A stretch of DNA of 64,000 nt from Gemmiger sp. An194 (GCF_002160145.1 NZ_NFKA01000010.1:1-64000), one strand, 5' to 3'; shown: positions 23,969 to 33,148, counted from the first letter of the stretch. Numbers and translations are program-made. Notes: generated from the sequence alone by a model not told the origin.

Positions 23969-24997
23969 TCAGCTGGCCTGCGGAGGGTAGTCGCTCAGAT
24001 TCACCACGCCCCAGCCCTGGGCGGTACGCACCCAGGCGGTGGACTCATCCGCCGCACTGGCCGCGCCCAGAAAGTCCATACTGGTCTTCTGGCGGCCGGT
24101 CAGGCTGATATAGCCCCAGCCGCTCTCGGCCTTCACCGCGGCCCGGTCACCGTTGAAGGGCAGGGCCTCCAGATACTTGCATTCCACCATCTGCTCGCCG
24201 GTCTCCTGGTTCACATAGCCCCACAGGCCGTTCTGCTTCACCGCGAAGGTTCCGGTGCTGGCCCGCTGGATCTCCTCATAAACCTGCTTGTTCAGGGCGG
24301 TGCCGTCCGGCTTGAAGAGCATATAGCCCTCAGTCTCGCCCACGATCACCGGGGCAGACTCATCGTTCAAAAAGCTGCCCTTCCAGCTTGCATCCTCCTG
24401 GGTGGTGGGGGTGATGGTCACCACAGTGGCAATCACCGGCTCCAGCGTGTTCAGCATTTCCTGGTTCCAGGAGACCAGCGTCTCCATGTTTTCCAGGTAC
24501 AGGGCCTTGGTCTTGGTGTCGTAATAGATGGGGGTTTCAAACTGGCCATGCCCGCCGGAGCCGATCACCTCGCCCTTGGCGTTGTAGATCTCGGTCTCGC
24601 CCTCATTGGTGATGCCGCACACCGGGCACCAGTGTACATCCTTTTCCGCCGGGATCACGATATTGCCCTTCAGGTCGATCACGCCGGTTTTTCCGTTCTG
24701 GGTGAAGAAGGCCAGCTGTTCCCGCTCCTCCAGGCTCAGCTGGGTCTGGGAGGGCGCGGAATAGTCCGCCAGCGAACCCACGATGTCGATATCCTTCACC
24801 GGTCCCACCACAAAGCCCGCCTGAGGCTTGGGGGTGGCGGTGGGCGCGGCGCTGGCCTGAGGCTGCACGGTGGAGGGCGCGCTGGTCTTTTCCGGGCCGA
24901 TCTCGGTCACATCGTAGCCGTCGTTTGACTTCTTGCAGGCGGTAAAGCTCACCGCCAGGCACACCGCCAGCGCGGCGGCGATCCATTTTTTATTCAA
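23969..24997 (-). CDS. WG-repeat lipoprotein
   Basis: The 342-aa product uses a TTG at 24997 that follows AGAGGAGAA; the longer frame upstream is hydrophilic and would bury the signal peptide. The signal peptide WIAAALAVCLAVSFTAC has a lipobox (FTAC) at about residues 16-19. After a Thr/Pro/Ala-rich spacer come several WG-type repeats such as GKTGVIDLKGNIVIPAE, NGLWGYVNQETGEQMV, SGWGYISLTGRQKTS and QGWGVVNLSDYP. WG repeats form beta modules in exposed proteins. The ligand is unknown. It stands alone between terminators. Confidence 0.85.
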   Translation of the reverse strand: MNKKWIAAALAVCLAVSFTACKKSNDGYDVTEIGPEKTSAPSTVQPQASAAPTATPKPQAGFVVGPVKDIDIVGSLADYSAPSQTQLSLEEREQLAFFTQNGKTGVIDLKGNIVIPAEKDVHWCPVCGITNEGETEIYNAKGEVIGSGGHGQFETPIYYDTKTKALYLENMETLVSWNQEMLNTLEPVIATVVTITPTTQEDASWKGSFLNDESAPVIVGETEGYMLFKPDGTALNKQVYEEIQRASTGTFAVKQNGLWGYVNQETGEQMVECKYLEALPFNGDRAAVKAESGWGYISLTGRQKTSMDFLGAASAADESTAWVRTAQGWGVVNLSDYPPQAS

Positions 24998-25142
24998 GGG
25001 GGATTCTCCTCTCTGTGATGGCCCTGCGTGCCGCTGCAGCGCGGGCCGGATTTCTGTTATTGTACCACGAAACTGTGAATTTTTCAAAAACGGAAGCTTT
25101 CAAAACGCAAAGAGGCCCACCGGAACCGGCAGGCCTTCTGCA

Positions 25143-25628
25143 TTACTTATGATACTTGATGTGGTTGTTGATGGCAAACGCCCGGTAGAGCTGCTCGGTG
25201 AGCACCAGGCGGGCCAGCTGATGGGGCAGAGTAACCCGTCCCAGGCTGATTTTCATGGTCGCCGCCTGCTTCACCATGGGGGCCAGACCGTGGGAGGAGC
25301 CGATTACAAAGGCCATATCCCCCGCGCCGCTCATGGCCCGGTCCGCGATGGCCGCCGCCAGCTCCTCGCTGGAAATCAGCTTGCCTTCCACACACAGTGC
25401 CACCAGAGCCGCACCCTTGCGCACATTGGCCAGGATCGCCCGGCCCTCCTTTTCCAGTGCTTTGTCGATCACCGCCTGGCTGGCGTTCTTCTCGCTGATG
25501 GTCTCCTCCGGCAGCTCGATGATGCGAAACTCACAGAAGGCCCCCAGCCGCTTCTGGTACTCGGCCACGCCCGCGGCAAAATAGCTGGCATTCAGCTTGC
25601 CGATACAAATCAAATCGATCTTTTGCAT
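25143..25628 (-). CDS. rlmH: 23S rRNA pseudouridine-1915 N3-methyltransferase RlmH
   Basis: The 161-aa SPOUT-class enzyme has the usual family length. It has the knotted SAM-binding site FVIGSSHGLAPMVKQAA and the RVTLPHQLARLVLTEQLYRAFAINNHIKYHK end that all RlmH proteins share. It modifies helix 69 of 23S rRNA in the assembled ribosome. The ATG at 25628 is preferred over one at 25649 because that one lies inside walJ. It is co-transcribed with walJ. Confidence 0.98.
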   Translation of the reverse strand: MQKIDLICIGKLNASYFAAGVAEYQKRLGAFCEFRIIELPEETISEKNASQAVIDKALEKEGRAILANVRKGAALVALCVEGKLISSEELAAAIADRAMSGAGDMAFVIGSSHGLAPMVKQAATMKISLGRVTLPHQLARLVLTEQLYRAFAINNHIKYHK

Positions 25629-25633
25629 ACTCG

Positions 25634-26422
25634 TTAAAACTCCATCCAATCACTGGGCTCGTTGCGGTTCTGGGCCTGGATGACCACATTCTCGCCGGGC
25701 TTGAGCCCCGCGCACAGAATCGCCTCCCGCACCGTGGCCAGCGCCAGCTCGGGGGTATTGTTCTCCCGGCTCAAATGGCACAGGGCAATTTTCTCGCAGC
25801 CGTCCTGTAAAAGCTCCAGCACCTTGGCGGCACACTCCGCGTTGTCCAGGTGGCCCCGGTCGGACTGGATGCGCCGCTTCAGATGATAGGGATAGGAACC
25901 CATCATCAGGCAGTTGCGGTCGTAGTTGGACTCCAGCGCCGCCAGCTTCACCCCGGCCAGCGCCTGGTGCACCTGGGGCGTGAGCACGCCCAGGTCGGTG
26001 GCGATGGCCATGACTCCGCCGTCCGGCGTGCGGATGCGATAGCCGCAGCAGGGTACATCGTGGCTGGTGGGGAATGCCTCCACCACAAAGCCGCCGATCT
26101 CCTCCGGCCGGCCCTCAATGGCGATCAGCTCGGCCGCCGGGGGCACCAGCTCCATGTCCAGCAGGTTGTCCAGCGTGGCGCTGCAGCCGTAGACCGGCAC
26201 ATTATAATGCTTCAAAAACACCCGCAGGCCCTGGATGTGGTCGGAATGCTCGTGGGTGACCAGAATGCCCTGCATATCCGCCACGGCCAGGCCCATCTCC
26301 TTCAGGGCGTTCAGGGTGGTGCGGCAGCTTTTGCCCATATCAATAAGCAGATACTTGCCCTCGCAGCGCACCACCGAGCAGTTTCCGGAGGAACCGGAAT
26401 AAAGAGAAGTAAAAAATGCCAT
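25634..26422 (-). CDS. walJ: WalJ/YycJ-like metallo-beta-lactamase-fold hydrolase
   Basis: The 262-aa protein has the metallo-beta-lactamase metal motif THEHSDHIQG (about 57-66), a YSGSSGNCSVV start, and later metal ligands around AFPTSHDVPCCGYR and ATDLGVLT. This matches the YycJ/WalJ family (a 5'-exonuclease-like, wall-homeostasis-linked protein in Bacillus). No walRK genes are beside it here, so the link to the Wal system is by name only. rlmH follows 5 bp downstream, as it does near Bacillus yycJ. The ATG follows AGGAG by 6 nt. Confidence 0.88.
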   Translation of the reverse strand: MAFFTSLYSGSSGNCSVVRCEGKYLLIDMGKSCRTTLNALKEMGLAVADMQGILVTHEHSDHIQGLRVFLKHYNVPVYGCSATLDNLLDMELVPPAAELIAIEGRPEEIGGFVVEAFPTSHDVPCCGYRIRTPDGGVMAIATDLGVLTPQVHQALAGVKLAALESNYDRNCLMMGSYPYHLKRRIQSDRGHLDNAECAAKVLELLQDGCEKIALCHLSRENNTPELALATVREAILCAGLKPGENVVIQAQNRNEPSDWMEF

Positions 26423-26442
26423 GAATTCTCCTATATGTATAC

Positions 26443-26481
26443 AAAAGGCCGCGGAAAACGCAGCTCCGCGGCCTTTTTCTT
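26443..26481. terminator. Terminator between murA and walJ
   Basis: AAAGGCCGCGGA pairs with TCCGCGGCCTTT with flanking A and T runs. It ends murA on the minus strand before the walJ start region. Confidence 0.9.
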
Positions 26482-26498
26482 CTTCGGTCAGAGGTGGA

Positions 26499-27782
26499 TT
26501 ACAGTGCCTGCGGCAAACCGGTGGCGGGCTTTTCCACCCGGCGGATATCCGCGCCCAGCCCCTGCAGCTTTTCCACCAGGTCCTCGTAGCCGCGCTCGAT
26601 GTGCGCGATCTCCGATACCTCGCTGGTGCCCTTGGCGCTCAGTGCGGCCATAACCAGCGCAGCACCTGCCCGCAGGTCGGAAGCGCGCAGCGGCGCAGGC
26701 TGCAGCTCGGGCACGCCCTCGATCACAGCCACCTGGCCGTCCACCTGGATGTTCGCGCCCATGCGCACCAGCTCATCCACATAGCGGAAGCGGTTCTCCC
26801 AGATGCCCTCGGTCACGATGGAGGTGCCCTTGGCGGTGGTGAGCAGCACGGTCATCAGAGGCTGCATATCGGTGGGGAAGCCCGGATGGGGCATGGTCTT
26901 GATCTTCAGCGGCATCAGGTCGCCGGTGCGGCATACACGGATGGAGTCGTCATACTCCTCCACGGTCACGCCGGCCAGCTCCATCTTGGCGGTGATGGGC
27001 TCCAGATGCTTGGGGATCACGTTCTTGATGAGCACGTTGCCCCCGGTGATGGCGGCGGCCACCATGTAGCTGCCGGCCTCGATCTGGTCCGGGATGATGG
27101 AATAGGTGCAGCCGTGCATGCTCTTCTTGCCGCGGATACGGATCACGTCGGTGCCCGCGCCGCGCACATCGGCACCCATCATGTTCAAAAAGTTGGCCAG
27201 GTCCACGATGTGGGGCTCCTTGGCCACGTTCTCCAGCACGGTCTGACCCTCGGCCAGCACGGCGCTGAGCATGGCGTTCATGGTGGCACCCACCGACACA
27301 TTGTCAAAGAACACATGCGCGCCCTTCAGGGGGCTGCCGCTCACCTTAATCATGCCGTACTCCACCGAATCGCCTGCGCCCAGAGCGCTGAAGGCCTTCA
27401 GGTGCTGGTCAATGGGGCGGGGACCCAGGTTGCAGCCGCCGGGCATGGCGACCTGGCCGGAGCCGAACCGGCCCAGCAAAGCGCCCAGGAAATAGTAGCT
27501 TGCCCGCATCTGACGGGACAGATCGTCCGGCACCTCGGTGCTGTTGATGTGGGTGGTGTCAATTTCGTAGGTATTTTTATTGAGCATCCGCACCTTAGCG
27601 CCCAGGGCGGTGAGGATCTCCAGCGAGACGGCCACATCGCTGATGGCGGGCACATTCTCGATCACGCATTTATCGGCTGCCAGGATAGTGGCGGGCAAAA
27701 TGGCTACCACCGCGTTCTTTGCACCGCTGATGGTCACTTCGCCCTGAAGGGGTTTGCCCCCGTTGATAACAAATTTCTCCAC
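26499..27782 (-). CDS. murA: UDP-N-acetylglucosamine 1-carboxyvinyltransferase MurA
   Basis: The 427-aa cytosolic enzyme carries out the first step of peptidoglycan precursor synthesis. The start is GTG 27782 after AAGGAGAG. The N terminus GGKPLQGEVTISGAKNAVV carries the Lys/Asn substrate residues. The fosfomycin-reactive cysteine is in MPGGCNLGPRPIDQH (about 113-127), so the enzyme should be fosfomycin-sensitive unless it is protected. TYSIIPDQIEAGSY and HPGFPTDMQPLM are further family motifs. A TATAAT at 27841-27846 (minus strand) is the likely -10. Confidence 0.97.
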   Translation of the reverse strand: MEKFVINGGKPLQGEVTISGAKNAVVAILPATILAADKCVIENVPAISDVAVSLEILTALGAKVRMLNKNTYEIDTTHINSTEVPDDLSRQMRASYYFLGALLGRFGSGQVAMPGGCNLGPRPIDQHLKAFSALGAGDSVEYGMIKVSGSPLKGAHVFFDNVSVGATMNAMLSAVLAEGQTVLENVAKEPHIVDLANFLNMMGADVRGAGTDVIRIRGKKSMHGCTYSIIPDQIEAGSYMVAAAITGGNVLIKNVIPKHLEPITAKMELAGVTVEEYDDSIRVCRTGDLMPLKIKTMPHPGFPTDMQPLMTVLLTTAKGTSIVTEGIWENRFRYVDELVRMGANIQVDGQVAVIEGVPELQPAPLRASDLRAGAALVMAALSAKGTSEVSEIAHIERGYEDLVEKLQGLGADIRRVEKPATGLPQAL

Positions 27783-27999
27783 GATAACTCTCCTTTGCGC
27801 GCTTTGAGGCGTTCTGCTTCAACTGCATCACAACTGTTATATTATACACCGGATCTCCGCGGAATGAAAGGTTTGAGAGTAGTATTTACGCATTTTGTAA
27901 CCTCTATGCGCCAGCTGCGCACACACATCCGGGAGCTATGTTTTGGTTCAGACAATGTTTTTCATGGAAGTGCATCTTTTTAACCGGATGCGGGAATTT

Positions 28000-28055
28000 C
28001 CACAGAAAAACCCCGGACTCTGCTGGGAAATCCCAGAAAAGTCCGAGGTTAATCA
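28000..28055 (-). terminator. Terminator of the M23 peptidase gene
   Basis: On the minus strand AACCTCGGACT and AGTCCGGGGTT form a stem with an inner CTGGGA/TCCCAG hairpin, then TTTTTC. The rest of 27847-28000 holds nothing that I can support. Confidence 0.85.
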
Positions 28056-28112
28056 TAGCAGTTTTTTCGGCTTAGCGCAAGCCTTTTTGCGGGTTTTCAA
28101 CCGGTTTTCCAC

Positions 28113-29936
28113 TTATTTGTAGGGGAACCACTCACGGGCGGAGCGGCGCACGCCGTTCACATACACCTCAAAGTGGCAGTGGTTACCGGTGGAATTACCG
28201 GTGGAGCCCACATAGGCGATCACATCGCCCTGGCTTACCGCCTGGCCCACATGCACGTTCAACCGGCTGGCATGGGCGTACAAAGTCTGGTAGCCGTTGC
28301 CATGGTTGATAATGACATAGTTGCCGTAGCTGTAATGATAGCCGGCGGTGGTCACCACGCCGCTGTCCGCTGCGTAGATGGGCGTGCCGTAGGGGGCACA
28401 GATATCCGCGCCCTTATGGTAGCTGCTCATCCAGCGGCTCACGTAGCTGTAGCCGGGCACCGGCCACATAAGGCTGCCGCTGCCGGTGCTGGCCAGGTCG
28501 CCGTTGGCCAGCTTCTTGCCCTTGGCGATGATCTTGGTCACCGGCTCCTGCAGCACCACCCGGTCGATGATGGTGGTCTCGCTGGGGGTGGAGGAATCGC
28601 CGTAGAACACCTGCTGCTGGGTCACCTCAGCCAGGCCCTCCGCACCATCCTGAATGATCTTGGTGGAACCGAAGGCCAGCTCGTTGTCCTCCTGCTCCTC
28701 GGTGCTGTAGGGGATGGTCTCCTGATAGGTGCTGATGAGGGTGCGCTTCACCTGCAGATAGGGCATGGCCTGGCTGATGGTCAGCTGCCCGCCCACCGGG
28801 AAGCCACTGCTCGAATTAAAATCAAACTGCGGATTCTGGGCCTGCAGCTGATCCACGCTGATGCCAAAGCTGCCCGCCACGGTCCAGGGGGTGTCACCCG
28901 ACTGAATGGTGTAGTAGACGGCTCCCTGCTCTTCCCCGTGGAACTTCTCGATGATCTGCTCCACCGGTACGATGGTATCGGTAAAATAGAGGCTGTTTTC
29001 CAGCCGGATATCCTTGGTGAATTCCACCGTCAGGTTCGGATTGTCCGGGTCCTCATAGGGGGCCGTCATGCTGTCCAGGTCCGCCTGCAGCACATCGCCC
29101 TCGGTGGTCACCGCCACCAGCTCATCGTTCACGTAAACACCGGTGGCGTTCTGGATCTCGTCGCTGGAGCTTTCCAGAATGGCGGCCGCCATCTGGTTTT
29201 CGTCCATCACATCCTCGCCCACGGCGATCTGGTAGGAGGGCTCTACGGTCCAGCCTTCCCGGTCGGTGCCCGCGTAGTTGATACGCTGGGCCACCTCTTC
29301 CTTGGCGGAGTCGAACACCTGCTCGGTCTGCACGTAGCCCACCACGCTGCCGTTCACTTCCACCGCCAGAACATAGTTGTATTCCAGCACGGTATGTACC
29401 GTATAACCAAACACCGCCAGTGCCGCCACCGGCAGCACATAGGCCACCGCACGCCCCAGCAGCGGGAAATATTTGTGTACGCCGGAAACAAAGTAGCGCA
29501 GGCCCTCCTTGGCCGCGTGGGCTGTGCCTGCCTGCTTTTCCTCCTGCACCCGGGCGCGGATGTTCTTCGCGCCGTTTGCCATACGGGCAAAGGGTGCCGT
29601 CAGGTCCTGCGCGCCGGTTTTCAGCGCGCCCTTGACCAGGCCTGCCACCCGGCCCCAGATCCAGGCAATACGCTCGCCCGCCTTCCGGATGCAGTTCCAT
29701 GCGAAACGCACCATCCGCCGGGCGGTATATTCGCCCCAAAAGCCTACGTTATATAAAAACTGCCCCAGCACCGCTGTTTCCGGGTGCCGTTTGGCCCGCT
29801 CGATCCAGGGGCCAGCCTTCTGCAGGATTTTCTGTTTGATCGCTTCCCATCTGCCCGGGCCTTTGCCGGGAGAGGGGGAGCCGGTCTGCTGCTCTTGTTG
29901 GTTGTTCTTTTCTTCCGTTTCCGGGGTCTTTTCCAA
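28113..29936 (-). CDS. LysM-G5-M23 cell-wall endopeptidase, copy 1
   Basis: The product is about 607 aa. A long basic cytoplasmic part (1-162) precedes one membrane helix at about 163-183. An outer region (about 185-335), LysM (about 339-385, YYTIQSGDTPWTVAGSFGI) and G5-like segment (about 399-450) follow. The M23 domain at about 503-602 has zinc ligands HKGAD and HCHFE. It should cleave peptidoglycan cross-bridges outside the membrane. The start is uncertain: TTG 29936 lies 17 nt from GGAGGG, while an upstream CTG would fit better. The next upstream gene is a clear paralogue. The promoter at 29983-30012 has TTGCCC and TATAAT. Confidence 0.88.
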   Translation of the reverse strand: MEKTPETEEKNNQQEQQTGSPSPGKGPGRWEAIKQKILQKAGPWIERAKRHPETAVLGQFLYNVGFWGEYTARRMVRFAWNCIRKAGERIAWIWGRVAGLVKGALKTGAQDLTAPFARMANGAKNIRARVQEEKQAGTAHAAKEGLRYFVSGVHKYFPLLGRAVAYVLPVAALAVFGYTVHTVLEYNYVLAVEVNGSVVGYVQTEQVFDSAKEEVAQRINYAGTDREGWTVEPSYQIAVGEDVMDENQMAAAILESSSDEIQNATGVYVNDELVAVTTEGDVLQADLDSMTAPYEDPDNPNLTVEFTKDIRLENSLYFTDTIVPVEQIIEKFHGEEQGAVYYTIQSGDTPWTVAGSFGISVDQLQAQNPQFDFNSSSGFPVGGQLTISQAMPYLQVKRTLISTYQETIPYSTEEQEDNELAFGSTKIIQDGAEGLAEVTQQQVFYGDSSTPSETTIIDRVVLQEPVTKIIAKGKKLANGDLASTGSGSLMWPVPGYSYVSRWMSSYHKGADICAPYGTPIYAADSGVVTTAGYHYSYGNYVIINHGNGYQTLYAHASRLNVHVGQAVSQGDVIAYVGSTGNSTGNHCHFEVYVNGVRRSAREWFPYK

Positions 29937-29982
29937 AATCGCCAGCCTGACCGCCCTCCTTCCTTGCTTTTATACATCCCCC

Positions 29983-30012
29983 ATTATAGCGCGAAAAGGG
30001 GCAAAAGGGCAA
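29983..30012 (-). promoter_or_regulatory. Promoter of M23 copy 1
   Basis: Minus-strand TTGCCC (30007-30012) and TATAAT (29983-29988) with 18-bp spacing. Confidence 0.65.
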
Positions 30013-30075
30013 GGATTTGGCAGTTTTTTTCACACTCCTTTCAAATCCGGTGGAAAAATACAAGCAAAAAGCAAA

Positions 30076-30246
30076 GGCAATACCGCACAATTCCAGGTGG
30101 TGGAGCGCGCCGGAAATTTTTTGTGATATGAACCAAAAAGCACAGCCAAGCCTTGGTGGCTTGGCGAGCATTTTTGGAAAATAGCACGGAAAATTTTGGC
30201 GCGATACGCCGCCTGAGCCGTCAGGCGTGAATTGTGCGGGGTTGCC
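30076..30246. repeat. 171-bp element with terminal inverted repeats (MITE-like)
   Basis: The left end GGCAATACCGCACAATTC (30076-30093) and the reverse complement of the right end, GGCAACCCCGCACAATTC (30229-30246), agree at 16 of 18 positions. The inside has no ORF with a ribosome site but carries a GCCAAGCC/GGCTTGGC hairpin with T runs on both sides. A third copy of the end occurs at 40414-40431. It lies between the two M23 paralogues, 6 bp from the stop of copy 2. A non-autonomous mobile element or REP-type element is likely; no target-site duplication is obvious. Confidence 0.65.
30136..30176. terminator. Bidirectional terminator inside the repeat element
   Basis: GCCAAGCC (30145-30152) and GGCTTGGC (30158-30165) with a 5-nt loop. 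T-rich runs follow on both strands. It probably terminates the M23 copy 2 transcript. Confidence 0.75.
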
Positions 30247-30251
30247 TAAAA

Positions 30252-32048
30252 TTATTTATTGGGGAAAAAGTCCCGTGGCTGCTGGCGCGCACCGTTCAGC
30301 CGAATCTCGAAATGGCAATGATATCCAAAGGAATTTCCGGTGTTGCCCACATAGGCAATCACCTGGCCCTGGGTCACGGTCTGGCCGGCCCGCACCGCCA
30401 GGCGGGTGGCATGAGCATACAGCGTTTCATACCCATTTCCATGGCTGATGACCACATAGTTGCCGTAGCTGGGGTGATACCCGGCAATCCTCACCAATCC
30501 CCCGGCCGCGGCCAGAATGTCGGTGCCTGCTGCCGCCCGGATATCCACACCGCCGTGAATCTGGCCGCTGGAGCCGATCATCCACCGGCTGATGCCCCGG
30601 TAGGCGGGCACCGGCCAGATCAGGGTGCTGCCATCGGAAAGATAGGCGATGTTTTCCGCCGGGACGTACTGGCCCATGGCCACGATCCGGGTCACCGGCT
30701 CCTGCACCACCACCCGATCGATGACCGTGGTTTCGCTGGGGGTGGAGGAATCGCCGTAGAACACCTGCTGCTGGGTGATCTCGGCCACGCCCTCGGCCCC
30801 CTCCTGCACCACCTGCACGGTGCCCATGGGCAGGGTGGAGTCCTGCTGCTCTTCGGTGTCGTAGGGAATGGCTTCCTGATAGGTGCTGATGAGGGTGCGC
30901 TTCACCTGCAGGTAGGGCATGGCCTGACTGATGGTCAGCTGACCGCCCACCGGGAAGCCGGAATTGGAGTTAAAATCATAGTCCGGGTTCTGAGCCTGCA
31001 GCTCGTCCACACGGATGCCGAAGCTGCCTGCCACAATCCAGGGAGTGTCCCCTGTCTGGATGGTGTAATACACAGCGCCCTGCTCCTCGCCGTGCAGCCG
31101 CTGGATGACCTCTTCCACCGGCACGATGGTACTGGTGAAGTAGATGCTGTCCTCGCAGCGCACCTCCTTGTTGAAGGACACGGTCAGATTCGGGTTGTCC
31201 GGGTCCTCGTAGGGAGCGGTCATGCTGCTCAGCTCCTGGCGCAGCCGGTCGCCCTCGGTGGTCACCGCTACCAGCTCCCCGTTCACATACAGGCCGGTGG
31301 CGTTCTGAATTTCATTGCTGGAGCTTTGCAGAATGGCATCCGCCATCTGGTTTTCGTCCAGCACCTGCTCCCCCACCGCGATCTGATAGGAGGGCTCCAC
31401 GGTCCAGCTCTCCTCCCCCGCGCCCGCGTAGTTGATGCGCCGTGCTACCTCTTCCTTGGCGGAGTCGAACACCTGCTCAGTCTGCACATAGCCCACCACG
31501 CTGCCGTTCACTTCCACCGCCAGAACATAGTTGTATTCCAGCACCGTATGTACCGTATAGCCGAACACTGCCAGTGCCGCCAGAGGCAGCACGTATGCCG
31601 CCGCGCGGCCCAGCAGCGGGAAATATTTGTGTACGCCCAGAGCAAAGTAGCGCAGGCCCTCTTTGGCCGCGTGTGCCGTGCCTGCCTGCTTTTCCTCCTG
31701 CACATGAGCGCGGATGTTCCTCGCGCCATTTGCCATGCGGGCAAAGGGTGCCGTCAGGTCCTGCGCGCCGGTGTTCAGCGCGCCTTTGACCAGGCCTGCC
31801 GCCCGGCCCCAGACCCGAGCGCAGCGCCGCCCCAGAAGGCAGCAGGCCTTCCAGCCTCCCCGTGCCAGCCGCCGGGCGGTGTATTCGCCCCAGAAGCCCA
31901 CATCGTAGAGAAACTGCCCCAGCACCGCCGCACCCCGGCCAAAGCGCAGCCGCTTTGCCAGACGGACCGCCTCCGCCCGCAGCCGGAGCCACCGCTCCCT
32001 GCCGTTTTTCTGCCCGTTGGGGGTCTTGTTTTCCACGCATTGTGCCAT
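30252..32048 (-). CDS. LysM-G5-M23 cell-wall endopeptidase, copy 2
   Basis: The 598-aa paralogue has the same order of parts as the gene at 28113-29936. The membrane helix region (AAAYVLPLAALAVFGYTVHTV), LysM (YYTIQTGDTPWIVAGSFGI) and G5-like part all match. The M23 domain has ligands HGGVD and HCHFE. Identity is high across the helix and outer region and low in the cytoplasmic N terminus and parts of the M23 core (for example RAAAGTDILAAAGG). The ATG at 32048 has only a weak AAAGG site. It has its own promoter at 32092-32121. The two genes are tandem duplicates that have begun to diverge. Confidence 0.9.
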   Translation of the reverse strand: MAQCVENKTPNGQKNGRERWLRLRAEAVRLAKRLRFGRGAAVLGQFLYDVGFWGEYTARRLARGGWKACCLLGRRCARVWGRAAGLVKGALNTGAQDLTAPFARMANGARNIRAHVQEEKQAGTAHAAKEGLRYFALGVHKYFPLLGRAAAYVLPLAALAVFGYTVHTVLEYNYVLAVEVNGSVVGYVQTEQVFDSAKEEVARRINYAGAGEESWTVEPSYQIAVGEQVLDENQMADAILQSSSNEIQNATGLYVNGELVAVTTEGDRLRQELSSMTAPYEDPDNPNLTVSFNKEVRCEDSIYFTSTIVPVEEVIQRLHGEEQGAVYYTIQTGDTPWIVAGSFGIRVDELQAQNPDYDFNSNSGFPVGGQLTISQAMPYLQVKRTLISTYQEAIPYDTEEQQDSTLPMGTVQVVQEGAEGVAEITQQQVFYGDSSTPSETTVIDRVVVQEPVTRIVAMGQYVPAENIAYLSDGSTLIWPVPAYRGISRWMIGSSGQIHGGVDIRAAAGTDILAAAGGLVRIAGYHPSYGNYVVISHGNGYETLYAHATRLAVRAGQTVTQGQVIAYVGNTGNSFGYHCHFEIRLNGARQQPRDFFPNK

Positions 32049-32091
32049 AAAAAAGCGCCCGCCGCCTTTCTTCTACAAAGTGTACAGCATT

Positions 32092-32121
32092 ATTATAGAC
32101 AACTTGTAGAAGAAAACGCAA
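32092..32121 (-). promoter_or_regulatory. Promoter of M23 copy 2
   Basis: Minus-strand TTGCGT (32116-32121) and TATAAT (32092-32097) with 18-bp spacing. Confidence 0.7.
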
Positions 32122-32166
32122 CCGGCAGGCGGCCATTTTCACAGGGTTTTCAAACTTTTGGCACAA

Positions 32167-32209
32167 GCAAAGGGCGGCGCAGCCCCTTCGAGGGGACGCG
32201 CCGCCCTTG
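32167..32209 (-). terminator. Terminator of the RluA-family gene
   Basis: GGGCGGCGC pairs with GCGCCGCCC, with an inner CCCC/GGGG pair. On the minus strand the stem is followed only by a short T-poor run, so it is a weak terminator. Confidence 0.65.
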
Positions 32210-32214
32210 TGATT

Positions 32215-33075
32215 TTATTCCAGCAGGCTCTGCATATCCGGCGGAAGCGGGCTTTCCACCACCACGGTTTTTGGGGTGCCCGGCTCGGTGAATTCCATCC
32301 GGGCGCAGTGCAGCGCCTGGCGGCCGATATGCTCCCGGCTGCCGCCGTACAGCTCATCCCCGGCCAGCGGGCAGCCGATGTGGGCAAAGTGCACCCGCAG
32401 CTGGTGGGTGCGGCCGGTAATGGGCACCGCCGCCACCAGGCACAGGCCGTTTTTCTCCTGCTCCACCTGATAGCGGGTGTGGCTCGGCTTGCCCTCCGGG
32501 GCCACCTGCCGCAGGATGATGCTCCCCGGCGCCCGGGCGATGGGCGCGTCGATCTGCCCCTCTTTCTGGGTCGGACAGCCCTCCAGCACCGCCCGGTACA
32601 CCTTGCTCACCCCTTTGGCCAGCAGCGGCGCGGCATAGGCGTTTTTGGCGCAGAGCACCAGACCGGAGGTGTCCTTATCAATGCGGTTCACCGGCCGGAA
32701 CACGCCCTGCTGGCCCCGCTGACGCAGCAGGCCCATATAGGCGTTGGCCAGGGTGCCGTCCGCATAATTCAGGGTGGGATGCACCGCCATGCCCGCCGGC
32801 TTTTCCAGCACCATCACGTGCTGGCTCTCGTAGGCGATGGTCAGCGGAATGTCCTGCGGTTCCACGGTGGTGGGCTTTTCCGGCGGAAGGACAAAGGTGA
32901 CCATCTGCCCGGCGTGCACCGTGTCACAGGTTCGGGCGGGGCCGTCCTCCACCCAGAAGCCGCCGGTCTCATTTTTCACCGCCTTGATCAGCGTGGCCGA
33001 CACGCCGCTGGCCCGCAGAAAATCCCGCAGACAGCCGCCCTCAAAGCGGGGCGGAACAATAAAGCTCAGTTCCAT
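32215..33075 (-). CDS. RluA-family RNA pseudouridine synthase
   Basis: The 286-aa product starts at ATG 33075 after AAAGAGGGAAA. It has an S4-like N terminus (GGCLRDFLRASGVSATLIKAVK). The catalytic motif NRIDKDTSGLVL (about 145) carries the active-site aspartate, and PITGRTHQLRVHFAHIGCPLAGDELYG is the family's second signature. The exact rRNA or tRNA target cannot be read from the sequence; RluD-like or YlyB/YhcT-type roles are possible. Confidence 0.93.
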   Translation of the reverse strand: MELSFIVPPRFEGGCLRDFLRASGVSATLIKAVKNETGGFWVEDGPARTCDTVHAGQMVTFVLPPEKPTTVEPQDIPLTIAYESQHVMVLEKPAGMAVHPTLNYADGTLANAYMGLLRQRGQQGVFRPVNRIDKDTSGLVLCAKNAYAAPLLAKGVSKVYRAVLEGCPTQKEGQIDAPIARAPGSIILRQVAPEGKPSHTRYQVEQEKNGLCLVAAVPITGRTHQLRVHFAHIGCPLAGDELYGGSREHIGRQALHCARMEFTEPGTPKTVVVESPLPPDMQSLLE

Positions 33076-33148
33076 GGGGTCGTTTCCCTCTTTCGTTGGT
33101 TTTGCTGTTGTACTGGCATTATAGCATTTTCCCCCGCCGGCGGGCAAA

